DNA of 64,000 nucleotides from Paenibacillus flagellatus (GCF_003217775.1 NZ_QJVJ01000006.1:1-64000), one strand, 5' to 3'; shown: positions 33,137 through 42,735, numbered from the stretch's first letter. Program-made: numbers and translations. Notes: generated from the letters alone by a model not told the origin.

Positions 33137-33841
33137 TTAGCGAAGGTCGATGGAAAATTCGCTCCGAAAGCCGTCGACACCGGCTTCCGTGACGCGCACG
33201 GCCCGCCCCCCGGGAATGCGCTCGAGCCAGCCGAGGGCGAACAGCCGGGCGGTCAGCGCCGCGCCGAGGCTTCCGGCCAAATGGTGCCGCCGCTCGCTCC
33301 AGTCCAGACAAGGCCGCGCGAACCGGCGGCGCCCCCGCTTCCGCTTCCATTCGTCCGCCGGCACGCCGAACCGCTCGAGCCGCGCGGCTCCGGCCGGTGT
33401 CAGCGCGTAGCTTCTCCCGTCCTCCTCCACCTCCTCGATGCAGCCAAGCTCGAGCAGCTTGGCCGTCAGCGCGACTCCCACTTCACCCGCAATATGATCG
33501 TAGCACGTTCGGGCGTACCGAAGCGCCCTCGACCGATCCGATTCCCGCAGCGAGCGGATCGGCTTCCGCGGCGCGATCGTGCACAGCGCCTCGAGCGCGT
33601 GCGCCACCTCCGCGCCGGCCAGCCGGTAATACCGATGCCGGCCGTACGTCTCCTGCACGAGCAGCCCGCCTTCGACCAGCTTCGCGAGATGGGAGCTGGC
33701 CGTCTGGGGCGAGATGCGCGCCGCCCGGGCCAGCTCGCCGGCCGGCAGCGCTTCGCCGCCGAACAGGCGCATCAGCATGGCGGAACGGGACGAGTCGCCG
33801 ATCAGCGAGGCGATCTCCGCCAAATCGGGGTTGGCCTGCAT
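33137..33841 (-). CDS. ArsR-type winged-helix transcriptional regulator
   Basis: A 234-residue protein. Residues 5-85 form an ArsR/HTH_20 domain (SRSAMLMRLFGGEALPAGEL, ISPQTASSHLAKLVEGGLL, GRHRYYRL). The remaining 150 residues are conserved in this longer subgroup and end with a second winged-helix-like segment. AAGGAGGTG precedes the ATG. It is divergent from a broken MFS drug-transporter gene, which was probably its target. Confidence 0.82.
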   Translation of the reverse strand: MQANPDLAEIASLIGDSSRSAMLMRLFGGEALPAGELARAARISPQTASSHLAKLVEGGLLVQETYGRHRYYRLAGAEVAHALEALCTIAPRKPIRSLRESDRSRALRYARTCYDHIAGEVGVALTAKLLELGCIEEVEEDGRSYALTPAGAARLERFGVPADEWKRKRGRRRFARPCLDWSERRHHLAGSLGAALTARLFALGWLERIPGGRAVRVTEAGVDGFRSEFSIDLR

Positions 33842-33872
33842 GTCGGGCACCTCCTTCGAAGGAATGGAATAC

Positions 33873-33960
33873 TTCGACGCACATCGAACACGTACGCCTT
33901 TATGATGGATACGGATCTTGGGCTTGAACGACTCCATCGTACTACATCGACGGTTCGATG
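33873..33960. promoter_or_regulatory. Two TCGA-type inverted repeats between ArsR-like and MFS genes
   Basis: TTCGA-6-TCGAA at 33873-33888 and CATCGA-4-TCGATG at 33945-33960 lie in the divergent region. Shared CATCGA/TTCGA halves suggest operators of the ArsR-like regulator. Inference only. Confidence 0.45.
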
Positions 33961-34006
33961 GGAAACGAAGTATGTCATCCTCGAATGCGGAAAGGCGGAA
34001 TCATTC

Positions 34007-34587
34007 ATGAAACGAAACGAAGTACCCTTCTGGTCGGTCGGCTACGCGCTGCTCGTCGTCCTGGCCGGCTCGAATATCCCTTCGCCGCTTTACGGCGTGT
34101 ATAAGGAGGCTTGGGGATTTTCGTCCGGCCTGCTGACGCTCGTCTTCGCCGTGTATGCGCTGGCGATCGTCCCGACCCTGCTCGTGTTCGGGCGGCTGTC
34201 CGACCGGTTCGGCCGGAAAGCGGCGCTCGTCCCCGGGCTGCTCGCGGCGTTCGCCGGCTCGGTCCTCTTCGCGCTTGCGCGCGACGTGACGGGGCTGCTC
34301 GCGGCCCGGGCCGTGCAAGGGCTGGCCGTCGGCATCGTCAGCGGAGCGGCGACCGCGGCGCTGACCGAGCTTCATCCGCGCGGCGAACGCAGGACGGCCG
34401 CGCTCGTCGCCGCCGTCGCCCCACGGTCGGCACGGCGATCGGACCGATGCTCGCGGGCGTCCTCGTCCAGTACGCCCCATGGCCGACCGTGCTGCCGTAC
34501 GTCGTCCATCTGACGCTCGCCGTCCCGGCCATCGCGGTCCGGGCGGACCGCAGGCGGACTTCACAACGGAACGTACGTTCGGTATAA
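34007..34587 (+). pseudogene. MFS transporter remnant, frameshifted and truncated
   Basis: The first 140 residues (MKRNEVPFWSVGYALLVVLA; RLSDRFGRKAALVPGLLAA) are the N-terminal half of a drug-efflux MFS protein. Near 34419-34422, in a CCCC run, the reading frame shifts; the next frame continues the same protein (VGTAIGPMLAGVLVQYAPWP, LPYVVHLTLAVPAIAV) and then stops at 34587. About half of the usual 400 residues is missing, so both a frameshift and a 3' deletion occurred. Promoter, AAAGGCGGA ribosome site and divergent regulator remain. Confidence 0.8.
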
Positions 34588-34596
34588 CCGGCCGCC

Positions 34597-35388
34597 CTAT
34601 CGTTTCCGAAACCGCAGGACGACCGCGGGCGGAATGTCGTACCAGTCGAACCGCTCGCCCGCGCGCTCGTCCTTGGCGAAGCTCGGCTCTTCCATTCCGT
34701 CCATGGCGAAGCCGCGATCGAACAAGAGATTCGTATAATACGACAACGGCCGGTGAAAAATGTAATGGGGGACGGGCTGGCCCCGGATGCCGATCGAGGG
34801 GAAATATTCCGGCGTCAAATAGCTGGCGATTTGGACCGCGCTTCTCGTAACGATCGCCCCGTCCGCGTCTTCCGTCTCGTGCACCTTGCGCATGCGGGGC
34901 GGTTGAAAGCACGGGTGCGGAATCGAGAAGACGAACGGTGCGCCGGTTTTGAGCAAAACGGCCAGCGCCTTCGCCAGAGGCGTGACGTCGGCGATGTCCA
35001 TCAGCGCCATGTTCGCGACGGCGCCGTCGTACCGGTCCGCGCCGAGCGCAAGCAGCGCCTCGCCGTCGGTGGCGTCCGCCACCCGGTAGTCGATCGCTTC
35101 ACCGTACGCGGCCGATCGGGCCCGGGCGCGCTCGATCATGTTGGCGCTGTAATCGAAGGCGGTGACGGTCGCGCCGAGATCGGCCAGCCGCCGGGAAAAG
35201 TTCCCGTTGCCGCAGCCGATATCGAGAACGGTCCACCCTTCGCGCACCGCGAGCAGCCGCTCCGTCGCGGGACGGACGATTTCGCGGTGGAACCGGTTGC
35301 TCGACTCTCCCATGTACTCGTCCCAGAACGGCGCGATCGCCTCCCACCTTGCTTTCGATTCCCCGGTGCGTTCCTTCCATTCGCCCAT
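34597..35388 (-). CDS. Class I SAM-dependent methyltransferase
   Basis: A 263-residue methyltransferase. Motif I VLDIGCGNGNFSRRLAD at about 54-70, the acidic FDYS after strand 2, and motif IV in YDGAVANMALMDIAD. The C-terminal part (SIPHPCFQPPRM, GQPVPHYIFHRPLSYYTNLL) resembles ubiquinone/menaquinone- or small-molecule-type enzymes of the Methyltransf_11/25 group. The substrate is unknown. It is convergent with the MFS remnant. Confidence 0.87.
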   Translation of the reverse strand: MGEWKERTGESKARWEAIAPFWDEYMGESSNRFHREIVRPATERLLAVREGWTVLDIGCGNGNFSRRLADLGATVTAFDYSANMIERARARSAAYGEAIDYRVADATDGEALLALGADRYDGAVANMALMDIADVTPLAKALAVLLKTGAPFVFSIPHPCFQPPRMRKVHETEDADGAIVTRSAVQIASYLTPEYFPSIGIRGQPVPHYIFHRPLSYYTNLLFDRGFAMDGMEEPSFAKDERAGERFDWYDIPPAVVLRFRKR

Positions 35389-35506
35389 CGTTTCATCCGT
35401 CCCCTTTCCGTTCGTTTGTCTAATGACGGTACTCTATTGTACAAGAAGCGGGCGTCCGACGCGACAACCGTTTGCAAAACGTTAACGGAATTTTTGATTA
35501 TAACGA

Positions 35507-35536
35507 TTGCAACCCCCTGTCCGCGTACTCTATAAT
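35507..35536 (+). promoter_or_regulatory. Sigma-A-like promoter for DHA2 exporter
   Basis: TTGCAA (35507), 18-base spacer, TATAAT (35531), 34 bases before the GTG start. Confidence 0.7.
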
Positions 35537-35569
35537 GGCCTAGATATCCATCTAAGGAGGAAAAAAATA

Positions 35570-37027
35570 GTGAATACCGCAGGCGCCAGTGCCGCTTCGG
35601 CACCTTTTGACTTGGGGAACGTCAAGAGGCTGCCGATTTTGATCTCGCTTATTATTGGCGCGTTTTTCTCGATATTGAACGAAACGCTGCTGAATATCGC
35701 CTTCCCCGAGCTGATGATCGAGCTGAACGTATCGGCTCCGACGCTGCAATGGCTCGCGACCGGCTACATGCTCGTCGTCGGCGTGCTCGTCCCCGCTTCC
35801 GCGCTGCTCGTGCAATGGTTCACGACTCGGCAAATGTTTCTTGGCGCGATGACGCTGTTCTCCATCGGAACGCTTGTCTGCGGCACCGCCCCCGAATTCG
35901 GGTTTCTGCTCGCCGGCCGGCTGCTCCAGGCGGCGGGCACCGGACTGATGCTGCCGGTCATGATGAACACCATTCTCGTCCTGTACCCGCCGGAGAAGCG
36001 GGGTGCGGCGATGGGGAGCATCGGGCTCGTCATCATGTTCGCCCCGGCGATCGGGCCGACGCTGTCCGGTCTTATTCTCGAGTCGCTGCAATGGCGTTGG
36101 CTGTTCTACATGGTGCTGCCGTTCGCCCTGTTCTCCATCGTGTTCGCGTCCATTTACTTGAAGAACGTATCGCAGCCGACCAAGCCGAAGGTGGACGTCA
36201 TCTCCATCGTCTTGTCCACGCTCGGATTCGGCGGCATCGTGTACGGCTTCAGCAGCACGGGCGAAGGCCACGGCGGCTGGTCGAGCCCGGAGGTGTACGG
36301 GACGATTATCGTCGGGGCGGTCGCGCTGCTGCTCTTCGTGCTCCGGCAGCTGCGGGTGAAGGAGCCGCTCATGGACATCCGGGCGTTCCGCTTCCCGATG
36401 TTCACGCTGACCGCGATTTTGCTCATCATCATGATGATGACGCTGTTCTCGACGATGGCGCTGCTGCCGTTTCTGTTCCAGGGCGCGCTCGGCATGACCG
36501 TGTTCGCCTCGGGCCTGCTCATGCTGCCGGGCAGCTTGCTGAACGGGCTCATCTCCCCGCTGACGGGAAAGCTGTTCGACAAGTTCGGCCCGCGGGCGCT
36601 CGTCATTCCCGGCGCCGCCTTTCTGCTCGTCCTGATGTGGTTTTTCACGCGGGTCGACATCCATACGTCCAAGGTCGAATTTCTCATCCTGCACATCTGC
36701 ATGATGGTCGCGATCTCGATGATCATGATGCCGACCCAGACGAACGGTCTGAACCAGCTGCCGCCGCGGTATTATCCGCACGGCACGGCCATCCTGAACA
36801 CGCTGCAGCAGGTGGCCGGCGCGATCGGCGTCGCCTTCTTCATCGGCATCATGTCCTCTGGGCAGCGGCGCTTCCTGGAGTCGTCGACCGCCCCCGCTTC
36901 GCCGGCCCAGCTGGCCGAAGCGACGGTAGCCGGCGTCCACAACGCGTTTCTGTACGGCTTCGGCTTCGCCGTCGTCGCGCTCGTCCTGGCGCTGTTCATC
37001 AAGCGGACGAAGACGCCGGCGCAATAA
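35570..37027 (+). CDS. MFS multidrug exporter, DHA2 (14-TM) family
   Basis: A 485-residue membrane protein with about 14 helices. Early LNETLLNIAFPELMIELNVS is the DHA2 motif D1-like region, and GRLLQAAGTGLMLPVMMNTI with EKRGAAMGSIGLVIMFAPAIGPTLSG is motif C; related to LmrB/EmrB. It exports drugs by proton antiport. GTG start with AAGGAGG upstream. It is monocistronic between a clear promoter and terminator. Confidence 0.9.
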   Translation: MNTAGASAASAPFDLGNVKRLPILISLIIGAFFSILNETLLNIAFPELMIELNVSAPTLQWLATGYMLVVGVLVPASALLVQWFTTRQMFLGAMTLFSIGTLVCGTAPEFGFLLAGRLLQAAGTGLMLPVMMNTILVLYPPEKRGAAMGSIGLVIMFAPAIGPTLSGLILESLQWRWLFYMVLPFALFSIVFASIYLKNVSQPTKPKVDVISIVLSTLGFGGIVYGFSSTGEGHGGWSSPEVYGTIIVGAVALLLFVLRQLRVKEPLMDIRAFRFPMFTLTAILLIIMMMTLFSTMALLPFLFQGALGMTVFASGLLMLPGSLLNGLISPLTGKLFDKFGPRALVIPGAAFLLVLMWFFTRVDIHTSKVEFLILHICMMVAISMIMMPTQTNGLNQLPPRYYPHGTAILNTLQQVAGAIGVAFFIGIMSSGQRRFLESSTAPASPAQLAEATVAGVHNAFLYGFGFAVVALVLALFIKRTKTPAQ

Positions 37028-37044
37028 ACCGGCGGCGTACGCCA

Positions 37045-37085
37045 AACATCCCGCTCTCCATCGCGAGGGCGGGATGTTGTTCGTT
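37045..37085 (+). terminator. Terminator after DHA2 exporter
   Basis: AACATCCCGC and GCGGGATGTT form the stem, followed by a T-rich tail. Confidence 0.75.
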
Positions 37086-37093
37086 ATTCGCTT

Positions 37094-37777
37094 TTACAAC
37101 GATTGAAGCCAAAGCCAGACCGCAACCGCCATGACCGCCCAAGCCCCGGCAATGGACATCGTCGTATACATCTCGCTCGGCTCGGGGTCCTTCACCCAGA
37201 ACCGGTACGTCGCATGAAACAGAAATGTCCGAAACGCTTCGTACCGATAAGCGCACCACCCGTACACGAACAGCGCGACGGACATCAGGAAATAGCCGAC
37301 ATGCCCGTTCGCCGCGTGATACTCCTCATACGCCGCCCGGACCAGCTCCGCCGGATGATACCGTTCTTCCCCGGGGGAAAGTACACGCCGGTCGCCAACG
37401 TAAACCGCCGTTTGCGGCACCCATTCCCCGAGCTCGTCGTAAGCCAGGAGCATGTCGGATTGACGCTCCACCCGAACCGATTTGCCGCTCGGATAGCGGA
37501 CGGAGAAGGACGGCCGCCCGTCCTCCCGATGCTCGGGCCGTACCGCGTACGTCTCTTCGCCGATCCGGACTTCCTTGCGATCGGCATAGGCGGTAACGGT
37601 CGCGATCCGGCCGGTCCCCGACCGATACTCGGTCGTGTTTCCGTCCTCGCTTTCCTTCTTGAACTTGTGCGAGTCCAAGTAAAATACGTTCGTCGAGTAA
37701 TACGGGACCGCCCATACGGCGATCGCCGCCGCGACCAGCAGCAGCAAACCGCCTTTCCACACGCCGGGCCATCGCAT
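37094..37777 (-). CDS. Unrecognised three-helix membrane protein
   Basis: A 227-residue protein that I do not recognise with confidence. It has one helix near the N-terminus (GGLLLLVAAAIAVWAVPYY), an outside domain of about 125 residues rich in beta-strand pattern, and two helices at about 160-180 and 205-225. The layout faintly recalls DUF3592-like proteins. The ATG at 37777 is preferred since GGAGG abuts the ATG at 37786. The start lies 16 bases from a 74-base poly-C run, which would form poly-G in its leader. Confidence 0.6.
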   Translation of the reverse strand: MRWPGVWKGGLLLLVAAAIAVWAVPYYSTNVFYLDSHKFKKESEDGNTTEYRSGTGRIATVTAYADRKEVRIGEETYAVRPEHREDGRPSFSVRYPSGKSVRVERQSDMLLAYDELGEWVPQTAVYVGDRRVLSPGEERYHPAELVRAAYEEYHAANGHVGYFLMSVALFVYGWCAYRYEAFRTFLFHATYRFWVKDPEPSEMYTTMSIAGAWAVMAVAVWLWLQSL

Positions 37778-37792
37778 ATGCCGCATCCTCCG

Positions 37793-37867
<75 letters not shown>

Positions 37868-37934
37868 CTCCTCTGCTCCTAAAACCCGTTACGCTTAATA
37901 CGCAATCGAATGGAGCGGGTTGCGGAACGAGCCG

Positions 37935-37963
37935 CCGGCGGTCGCCCCTAGGGCAACCGCCGG
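37935..37963 (-). terminator. Hairpin after PL8 lyase gene
   Basis: CCGGCGGT and ACCGCCGG arms with GCCC/GGGC inside, just past the lyase stop codon. No U-tract. Confidence 0.5.
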
Positions 37964-37973
37964 TCGTTGCGGA

Positions 37974-40900
37974 TTACGGCGTACCGGTACCGGGCGCAGC
38001 CACGTCAACGATACGACTGTCGGCCGGAGCGACGATCAGCGCCCGCGCGTCCGTCGCATACAGATCCGCCGCATGCAGCCGAATGACGCCTTGCGTCTCA
38101 CCGTCCGCCGGCTTCGCCCGGAACGTCAAGCCCGGCGGTCGGCCGCTTCCTCCCTTGGTCCAAGTGACCGACAATTGCCCCGGTACGGCGGAGTCGACGG
38201 CATATTCGGCGGACGGGTCGCCGCCCTCCAAGCCTTCGAAGGAGAAAATATCGGAATCGTACGTCACTTGAATCCGCTCGACGTTCACGGCGTATCCCGC
38301 GCTCTCCAGCCGCATGTCCGCCCGGAACGTCTGTCCCGGCGCCGCCGCGTCCGGCGTCTCGAGCCGCAAACGGGGCAGCGTCGCCGGATTCGGCCCGTTA
38401 TCGCGATCCTCCTCCGACGTGACGACGACGTTGTCGATCCGGACCGTGCCCGCCGCCGCATTGCTGAAAAACATCAGCTTGGCTATGCCGGATGCGGCCG
38501 CATTGCGGAAGGCGAAGCCGGTCGCGTACGTGTTGCCGTTGATGAGGATATCCGTCTTCTTGGCAACCGTATCCAAAATCAGCTGAATATGATACCATTT
38601 CCCGGTTTCGTACGGCATCAAGTTTTTGGCGGTCGCACCGTCGAACGCTTGTATGTTCCCGTTGGCGCTGAACAAGACGGAGCTCACTTCCCGGTTACCG
38701 GCGTCCCGTACATACGGGGCCCCGGTCGTTACCTTATGGTCGGTACGATACCAGTAATCGACGACGACCGTGCCGGTCCGTTGATTGAACGTGCGCAGAG
38801 CCGAAGATTGAACGGACGACTGCTTCGTCATTTCCAAGCTGCGGTTCGTCGCATTCGGCACGTCGGCCACGATGACCGGCCCGCCCGAGCTGACGACGGA
38901 CCATCCTTGCGGGACCGCCCCCGGCTCGTTGAAGCTGTCGCTTACGGTGTAGGTCGGAAGCGACGAGTCCGGGTCGTCGTCGCGAAGAAGGTCGTCGTCC
39001 GTCCAGGCCGGCGGACGGGCTTCGAGCCGCCCGACTTCGACGTCGTCGATTTCGAACGAGCCCGCACCGGAGACGGACCAAGACAGCGCGCCGACGGACG
39101 CGGCGTTTTGCCGGAGCCCGAGCCGCATCCCTTTCCGGACTTCGTCCACGTAGACGTCGTAATTGCGGCCGGCCGTATCCACGACGATTTTGATCTTGTA
39201 GTCGATATTCGGCGCATAACCGCCCAACGAACGGACCGTGGCTCCGTCGGTAGCGGTCATCCGCCCGCCGCTCGCGAAGGAGAGGGTCAACACCGGCGCG
39301 GCACTTGCGTTCGGCTTGAGCTTGACGTCGAGCGGAACGCCCGGCTGATTCGCCCTCACGCGGAACTCGGCCTGAACGACTCCCGTCTGCGGCTCGAACG
39401 AAGCGGTCGCCTCCATCCCCGACGCCCCGCCCGTCAGCCTCGCCTCCCGGTCGTTCATGGCCCCCGCCCGTTCGGTAACGGCCGCCTGCGCGCCCGTCCC
39501 GGCAATGTGCCAGCCCGCCGGAGCGCCGCCCGGAGGAGCCGCGTCGAAATCGGCCCGGTACGCCGTCCGAAGTCCGTCCCCGTAAGTCGGGACGATCGTT
39601 TCGACCGGCGCGCCGTCCGCGAACGTTCCCCGGACGATCAGCCGGGGCCCGCCGTACGAATGCTCCCGCGTATGTATCGGCATCGGCAGGCCCTCGTAGT
39701 CCGTTCCCGACAGGACGAGCGTCGCTTGCCGTTCCGCCAATCGGCCGCGGATATAATCGGTGACGTCCAGCTCGTATTCCCGCTCCATGCCGTTGACCGC
39801 GACGGTATCCAATATCCCGGTCAGCGTCGGCGGCGCGTTGTGGGGCCCAATCGACGCTTCGTCCCAGCCGCTGCCGGCGCCCGCGACGGTCAACGTCGCC
39901 GCTTTCCCCGAAGCGCTGGACGTACGCACTTGCAGCACCGCGCGGTCGACGGAAGCGACGGAGCCCAAGTCGAACGTCACGTACGCCCGTTTCGTTTTGG
40001 CGGCGTCCGGCGTATCCACGACCGTCATCGTCGTGGCGAAGCCGAAATTCGCCGGACCGTACACCGCATCGTACACCGCGCCATGCACCGACGCGTCGGC
40101 GATCGGCGGGATCGGCAGCGCCGTGTAGGCTCCGTCGTCGCGCAGGCTCAGCTTGACGCGCTGCGTCCGCCCTCCGGTCCCGTCGGTTTGGACCGCCAGC
40201 CGGACCGTCGGGGCGAGGCGCAGCACCTTGACGGACGGATCGGCCGATACGACCCCGACCGCGGCCCGGTTGACGTCCACTTCGATGATTCCTTTGTTCT
40301 CCTGCGTCGGATCGGATACCGAAATATCGAGCTCCTCCGCCGTTTCCTTGACGGCGACCGCGGCCTTTTTATCCGCCGTTATCAAATCGCCGACCGTCCG
40401 CTTGACGTCCTGCCAGAACAAGGCGGCCGTCACGTTCAGCTTATTGTCCCGGACGGCGTGGACGTACTCGTTCCGTTCGAGAATCGTGACGTCCGGCTTC
40501 TCCGCGTACGCCGCCGTCTGCTCCTCCGTCCGCTCCGGCAGCAAAATGTAGGAATACCCGGCCCCGTTCGGATTTTTGCCGTGATCGATCCAAAGCGTCA
40601 AAAAGGTATTGTCATACACCGTCGCATCCGTCGAGGCGGACACGTCCTGCCATGAGCCGGATCGCACCTCGCGCAGCGCCTTGACCGCCGCGTTTCCGTC
40701 CGGGAACACGTACCCCGTGCCGGAGGAACGGCCCCCCTCTTGTTTGTCCTGCAAATGGATATGGCCGACGTCCTGCAAATCGGCGCTCCAGCCGGGGTTC
40801 GACGGCTGGGGCCGGCCGTCGACCGTCAGTCCCTGCCGCTTGTGGCGCTCCAGACGCCGATTGTCCACGATCGTCTCGATCGTCCGGTTATCCGCGCTCG

Positions 40901-42584
40901 AGATGTCGGAGCCGAGCGCCACGATCTCGTTGTCGAACGCAAACCACGACTTCCTCGCCTTCAAGGTCGTGCCGTAGCTTTCCAGCTCCATCCCCGAAGC
41001 CCCGTACTCCCCCGCCTCTACGCCGCCCACCCAGCTCTTCGTGCCGAGCTTGTTGCTTTGTCCTTCCGGGCGGGCGTACTCCGCATCGACCGTAATGCCG
41101 GGAAGCCGTTTCATATCGACCGTCGCCCAGTAGTTGTCGTTGAACTGGGTATGATCCCCGTCGTAGAGGTAGGTCATTCCCGACGACGTATACCATCCCC
41201 TCTTGTTCTCGCCGGCGATCGTTTCGAAGTCGTAGATGCGCTTCGAGTACAGGCTCAGGCCGAAAGCGTAGGCCGGCCGCTGCTGTACCGCCCGGTCCAT
41301 CCCCGCGTACTGCCGGTAAACCGCAAGCGGCGCGGCCGTAACGGCGGGGTCGTCCATAAGCGCTTTCACTTTCAAGTAGTTGGGGATGGACGCCCGATCG
41401 AAATACCCGTACTCCGTCTTCCCTTCGAGCCATTCCTTGATCGTCCGCTTGATGATCGCGGCCTCCTCGGGCTCGGCGAAATCGATCACCTTGATCAACG
41501 AATCGATCAGCAGGCTGCCCTGCACGTGGTCGCCTGCGCCTTGCCGCGCGATCGACCTTCCGTTGACCATATCCATCAGTCTGCCTTTATGGACAAGAGG
41601 CAGAAAGCCGTCCATCGTCCACGCCATGACGTTGTCCGCCCTCGGGTCCGTCATTTCCCAGGGCGTGTCCTTGAGCAGGTCCAGCAGCGTGACGAGCTTC
41701 CCGTATTGCTCCAGACCGTACGTCCCCGTGTAGGCGTGGGCGTCATGGGAAACGAACGAGCCGTCCCGGTACCACCCGTTCCCTTTATCGACGAAAGGAT
41801 AAATAAGCGCCTCGTAATCGCTCAAGCGGTCCCGGACCAAGGCGAGACGGCTCCCGTCCTTCACGAGAATGCCCCGGACGACGATCGGCAGCGATTCGGA
41901 CAGCCGATTGGCCCCGTAGGACGGCGTGACCGACGTGGCGTACGTCGTCGGGTCGTGCGCGAACCGGTGAACGGCGTTCATGTAATTCGTCAGCTGCCGC
42001 TCCGTCAGCCGATCGTACAGCAAGGTCGCGATATTGACCAGCACCGTCGGGATGTTGATTTCCCAATGATGCTGGTTGACTTGCCAAGTCATCGTCTCGT
42101 TATACTGATTCTCGTACGCCCAATCCAAGCCTTCGGTCAGATCGGCCAGCAGTGCCGGGTCGCCGTACAAGGGCGAGCCTTTGGTCGAATAGCCCAACGC
42201 CATCCGGTACAGCCGCTTGTACGTCTCGTAAATGTGGGCCGAGCTCGGATAGGCGGCCGGGGTCGCGTCGTCCCACAGCAGCGACCGCCCCTCGCTTTTG
42301 TTCATCGTCTCCCAAGCGGATTGCGCCAGGGACGTAATGACGTCGATCCGGCTTTGAAGCCCCGGATCCGTCACGGGCAGCTCGTAGCCGTCCTCGCCCG
42401 TTAACGAATAACGCCATTTCCAGCGCAGCCGGTCGAACACGCCGTCCTCCCGGACTTCCTCCCCGATGGACGCCGGCGCCGCTCCCGCAGCGGACGCCCC
42501 GGCGAAGCCGGCCGGCTGCCCCGGCCATAAGCCGAGCGCGAGCGCAGCGGCCAGCAGAAGCGCAACGAATCGTTTGTTCCTCAT
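37974..42584 (-). CDS. Secreted polysaccharide lyase family 8 with accessory and cohesin-like domains
   Basis: A 1536-residue exported enzyme with a signal peptide (MRNKRFVALLLAAALALGLW). Residues about 45-760 match PL8 (hyaluronate/chondroitin AC/xanthan lyases): NQHHWEINIPT near 170, GANR near 225, and SHDAHAYTGTYG with H280 and Y289, whose nine-residue spacing matches the catalytic His/Tyr of hyaluronate lyase, then NGRSIAR. A DNRLRE-like module follows (about 800-960), two laminin-G-like sandwiches, and a cohesin-like domain at about 1395-1536. It cleaves an acidic polysaccharide by beta-elimination. GGAGGAGGG lies upstream. It lies behind its AraC regulator. Confidence 0.9.
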   Translation of the reverse strand: MRNKRFVALLLAAALALGLWPGQPAGFAGASAAGAAPASIGEEVREDGVFDRLRWKWRYSLTGEDGYELPVTDPGLQSRIDVITSLAQSAWETMNKSEGRSLLWDDATPAAYPSSAHIYETYKRLYRMALGYSTKGSPLYGDPALLADLTEGLDWAYENQYNETMTWQVNQHHWEINIPTVLVNIATLLYDRLTERQLTNYMNAVHRFAHDPTTYATSVTPSYGANRLSESLPIVVRGILVKDGSRLALVRDRLSDYEALIYPFVDKGNGWYRDGSFVSHDAHAYTGTYGLEQYGKLVTLLDLLKDTPWEMTDPRADNVMAWTMDGFLPLVHKGRLMDMVNGRSIARQGAGDHVQGSLLIDSLIKVIDFAEPEEAAIIKRTIKEWLEGKTEYGYFDRASIPNYLKVKALMDDPAVTAAPLAVYRQYAGMDRAVQQRPAYAFGLSLYSKRIYDFETIAGENKRGWYTSSGMTYLYDGDHTQFNDNYWATVDMKRLPGITVDAEYARPEGQSNKLGTKSWVGGVEAGEYGASGMELESYGTTLKARKSWFAFDNEIVALGSDISSADNRTIETIVDNRRLERHKRQGLTVDGRPQPSNPGWSADLQDVGHIHLQDKQEGGRSSGTGYVFPDGNAAVKALREVRSGSWQDVSASTDATVYDNTFLTLWIDHGKNPNGAGYSYILLPERTEEQTAAYAEKPDVTILERNEYVHAVRDNKLNVTAALFWQDVKRTVGDLITADKKAAVAVKETAEELDISVSDPTQENKGIIEVDVNRAAVGVVSADPSVKVLRLAPTVRLAVQTDGTGGRTQRVKLSLRDDGAYTALPIPPIADASVHGAVYDAVYGPANFGFATTMTVVDTPDAAKTKRAYVTFDLGSVASVDRAVLQVRTSSASGKAATLTVAGAGSGWDEASIGPHNAPPTLTGILDTVAVNGMEREYELDVTDYIRGRLAERQATLVLSGTDYEGLPMPIHTREHSYGGPRLIVRGTFADGAPVETIVPTYGDGLRTAYRADFDAAPPGGAPAGWHIAGTGAQAAVTERAGAMNDREARLTGGASGMEATASFEPQTGVVQAEFRVRANQPGVPLDVKLKPNASAAPVLTLSFASGGRMTATDGATVRSLGGYAPNIDYKIKIVVDTAGRNYDVYVDEVRKGMRLGLRQNAASVGALSWSVSGAGSFEIDDVEVGRLEARPPAWTDDDLLRDDDPDSSLPTYTVSDSFNEPGAVPQGWSVVSSGGPVIVADVPNATNRSLEMTKQSSVQSSALRTFNQRTGTVVVDYWYRTDHKVTTGAPYVRDAGNREVSSVLFSANGNIQAFDGATAKNLMPYETGKWYHIQLILDTVAKKTDILINGNTYATGFAFRNAAASGIAKLMFFSNAAAGTVRIDNVVVTSEEDRDNGPNPATLPRLRLETPDAAAPGQTFRADMRLESAGYAVNVERIQVTYDSDIFSFEGLEGGDPSAEYAVDSAVPGQLSVTWTKGGSGRPPGLTFRAKPADGETQGVIRLHAADLYATDARALIVAPADSRIVDVAAPGTGTP

Positions 42585-42692
42585 GGAACCCTCCTCCGAT
42601 GGATGAGATTGGGGACGGACCCTCTTTTGTTTCGAGCGTCCGCCCCCCATCATCATAAGGAAGCCCGTCCTTCCGGTGGTAGGGACAATTTT

Positions 42693-42706
42693 TGAAACCG
42701 TTCTCA
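42693..42706 (+). promoter_or_regulatory. cre site (CcpA) upstream of PL8 lyase
   Basis: TGAAACCGTTCTCA matches every defined position of the cre consensus TGWAANCGNTNWCA. It lies 109 bases upstream of the lyase start, between it and the AraC regulator gene, predicting carbon catabolite repression. Confidence 0.75.
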
Positions 42707-42735
42707 AATTTTTGCCAAGCAAAAAGACGGACGCT

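Noticed and set aside
33281..34513. 410-codon frame joining regulator antisense and MFS sequence
   Set aside because: The first 240 codons are antisense to the ArsR-like gene; only the part from 34007 is MFS.
35552..37045. 497-codon frame antisense to the DHA2 exporter
   Set aside because: Rich in Arg, Gln, Asp and His, without helices or motifs; a shadow of the membrane-protein codons.
37920..42404. Long plus-strand open frames opposite the PL8 lyase
   Set aside because: Composition-driven antisense frames with no recognisable domains.
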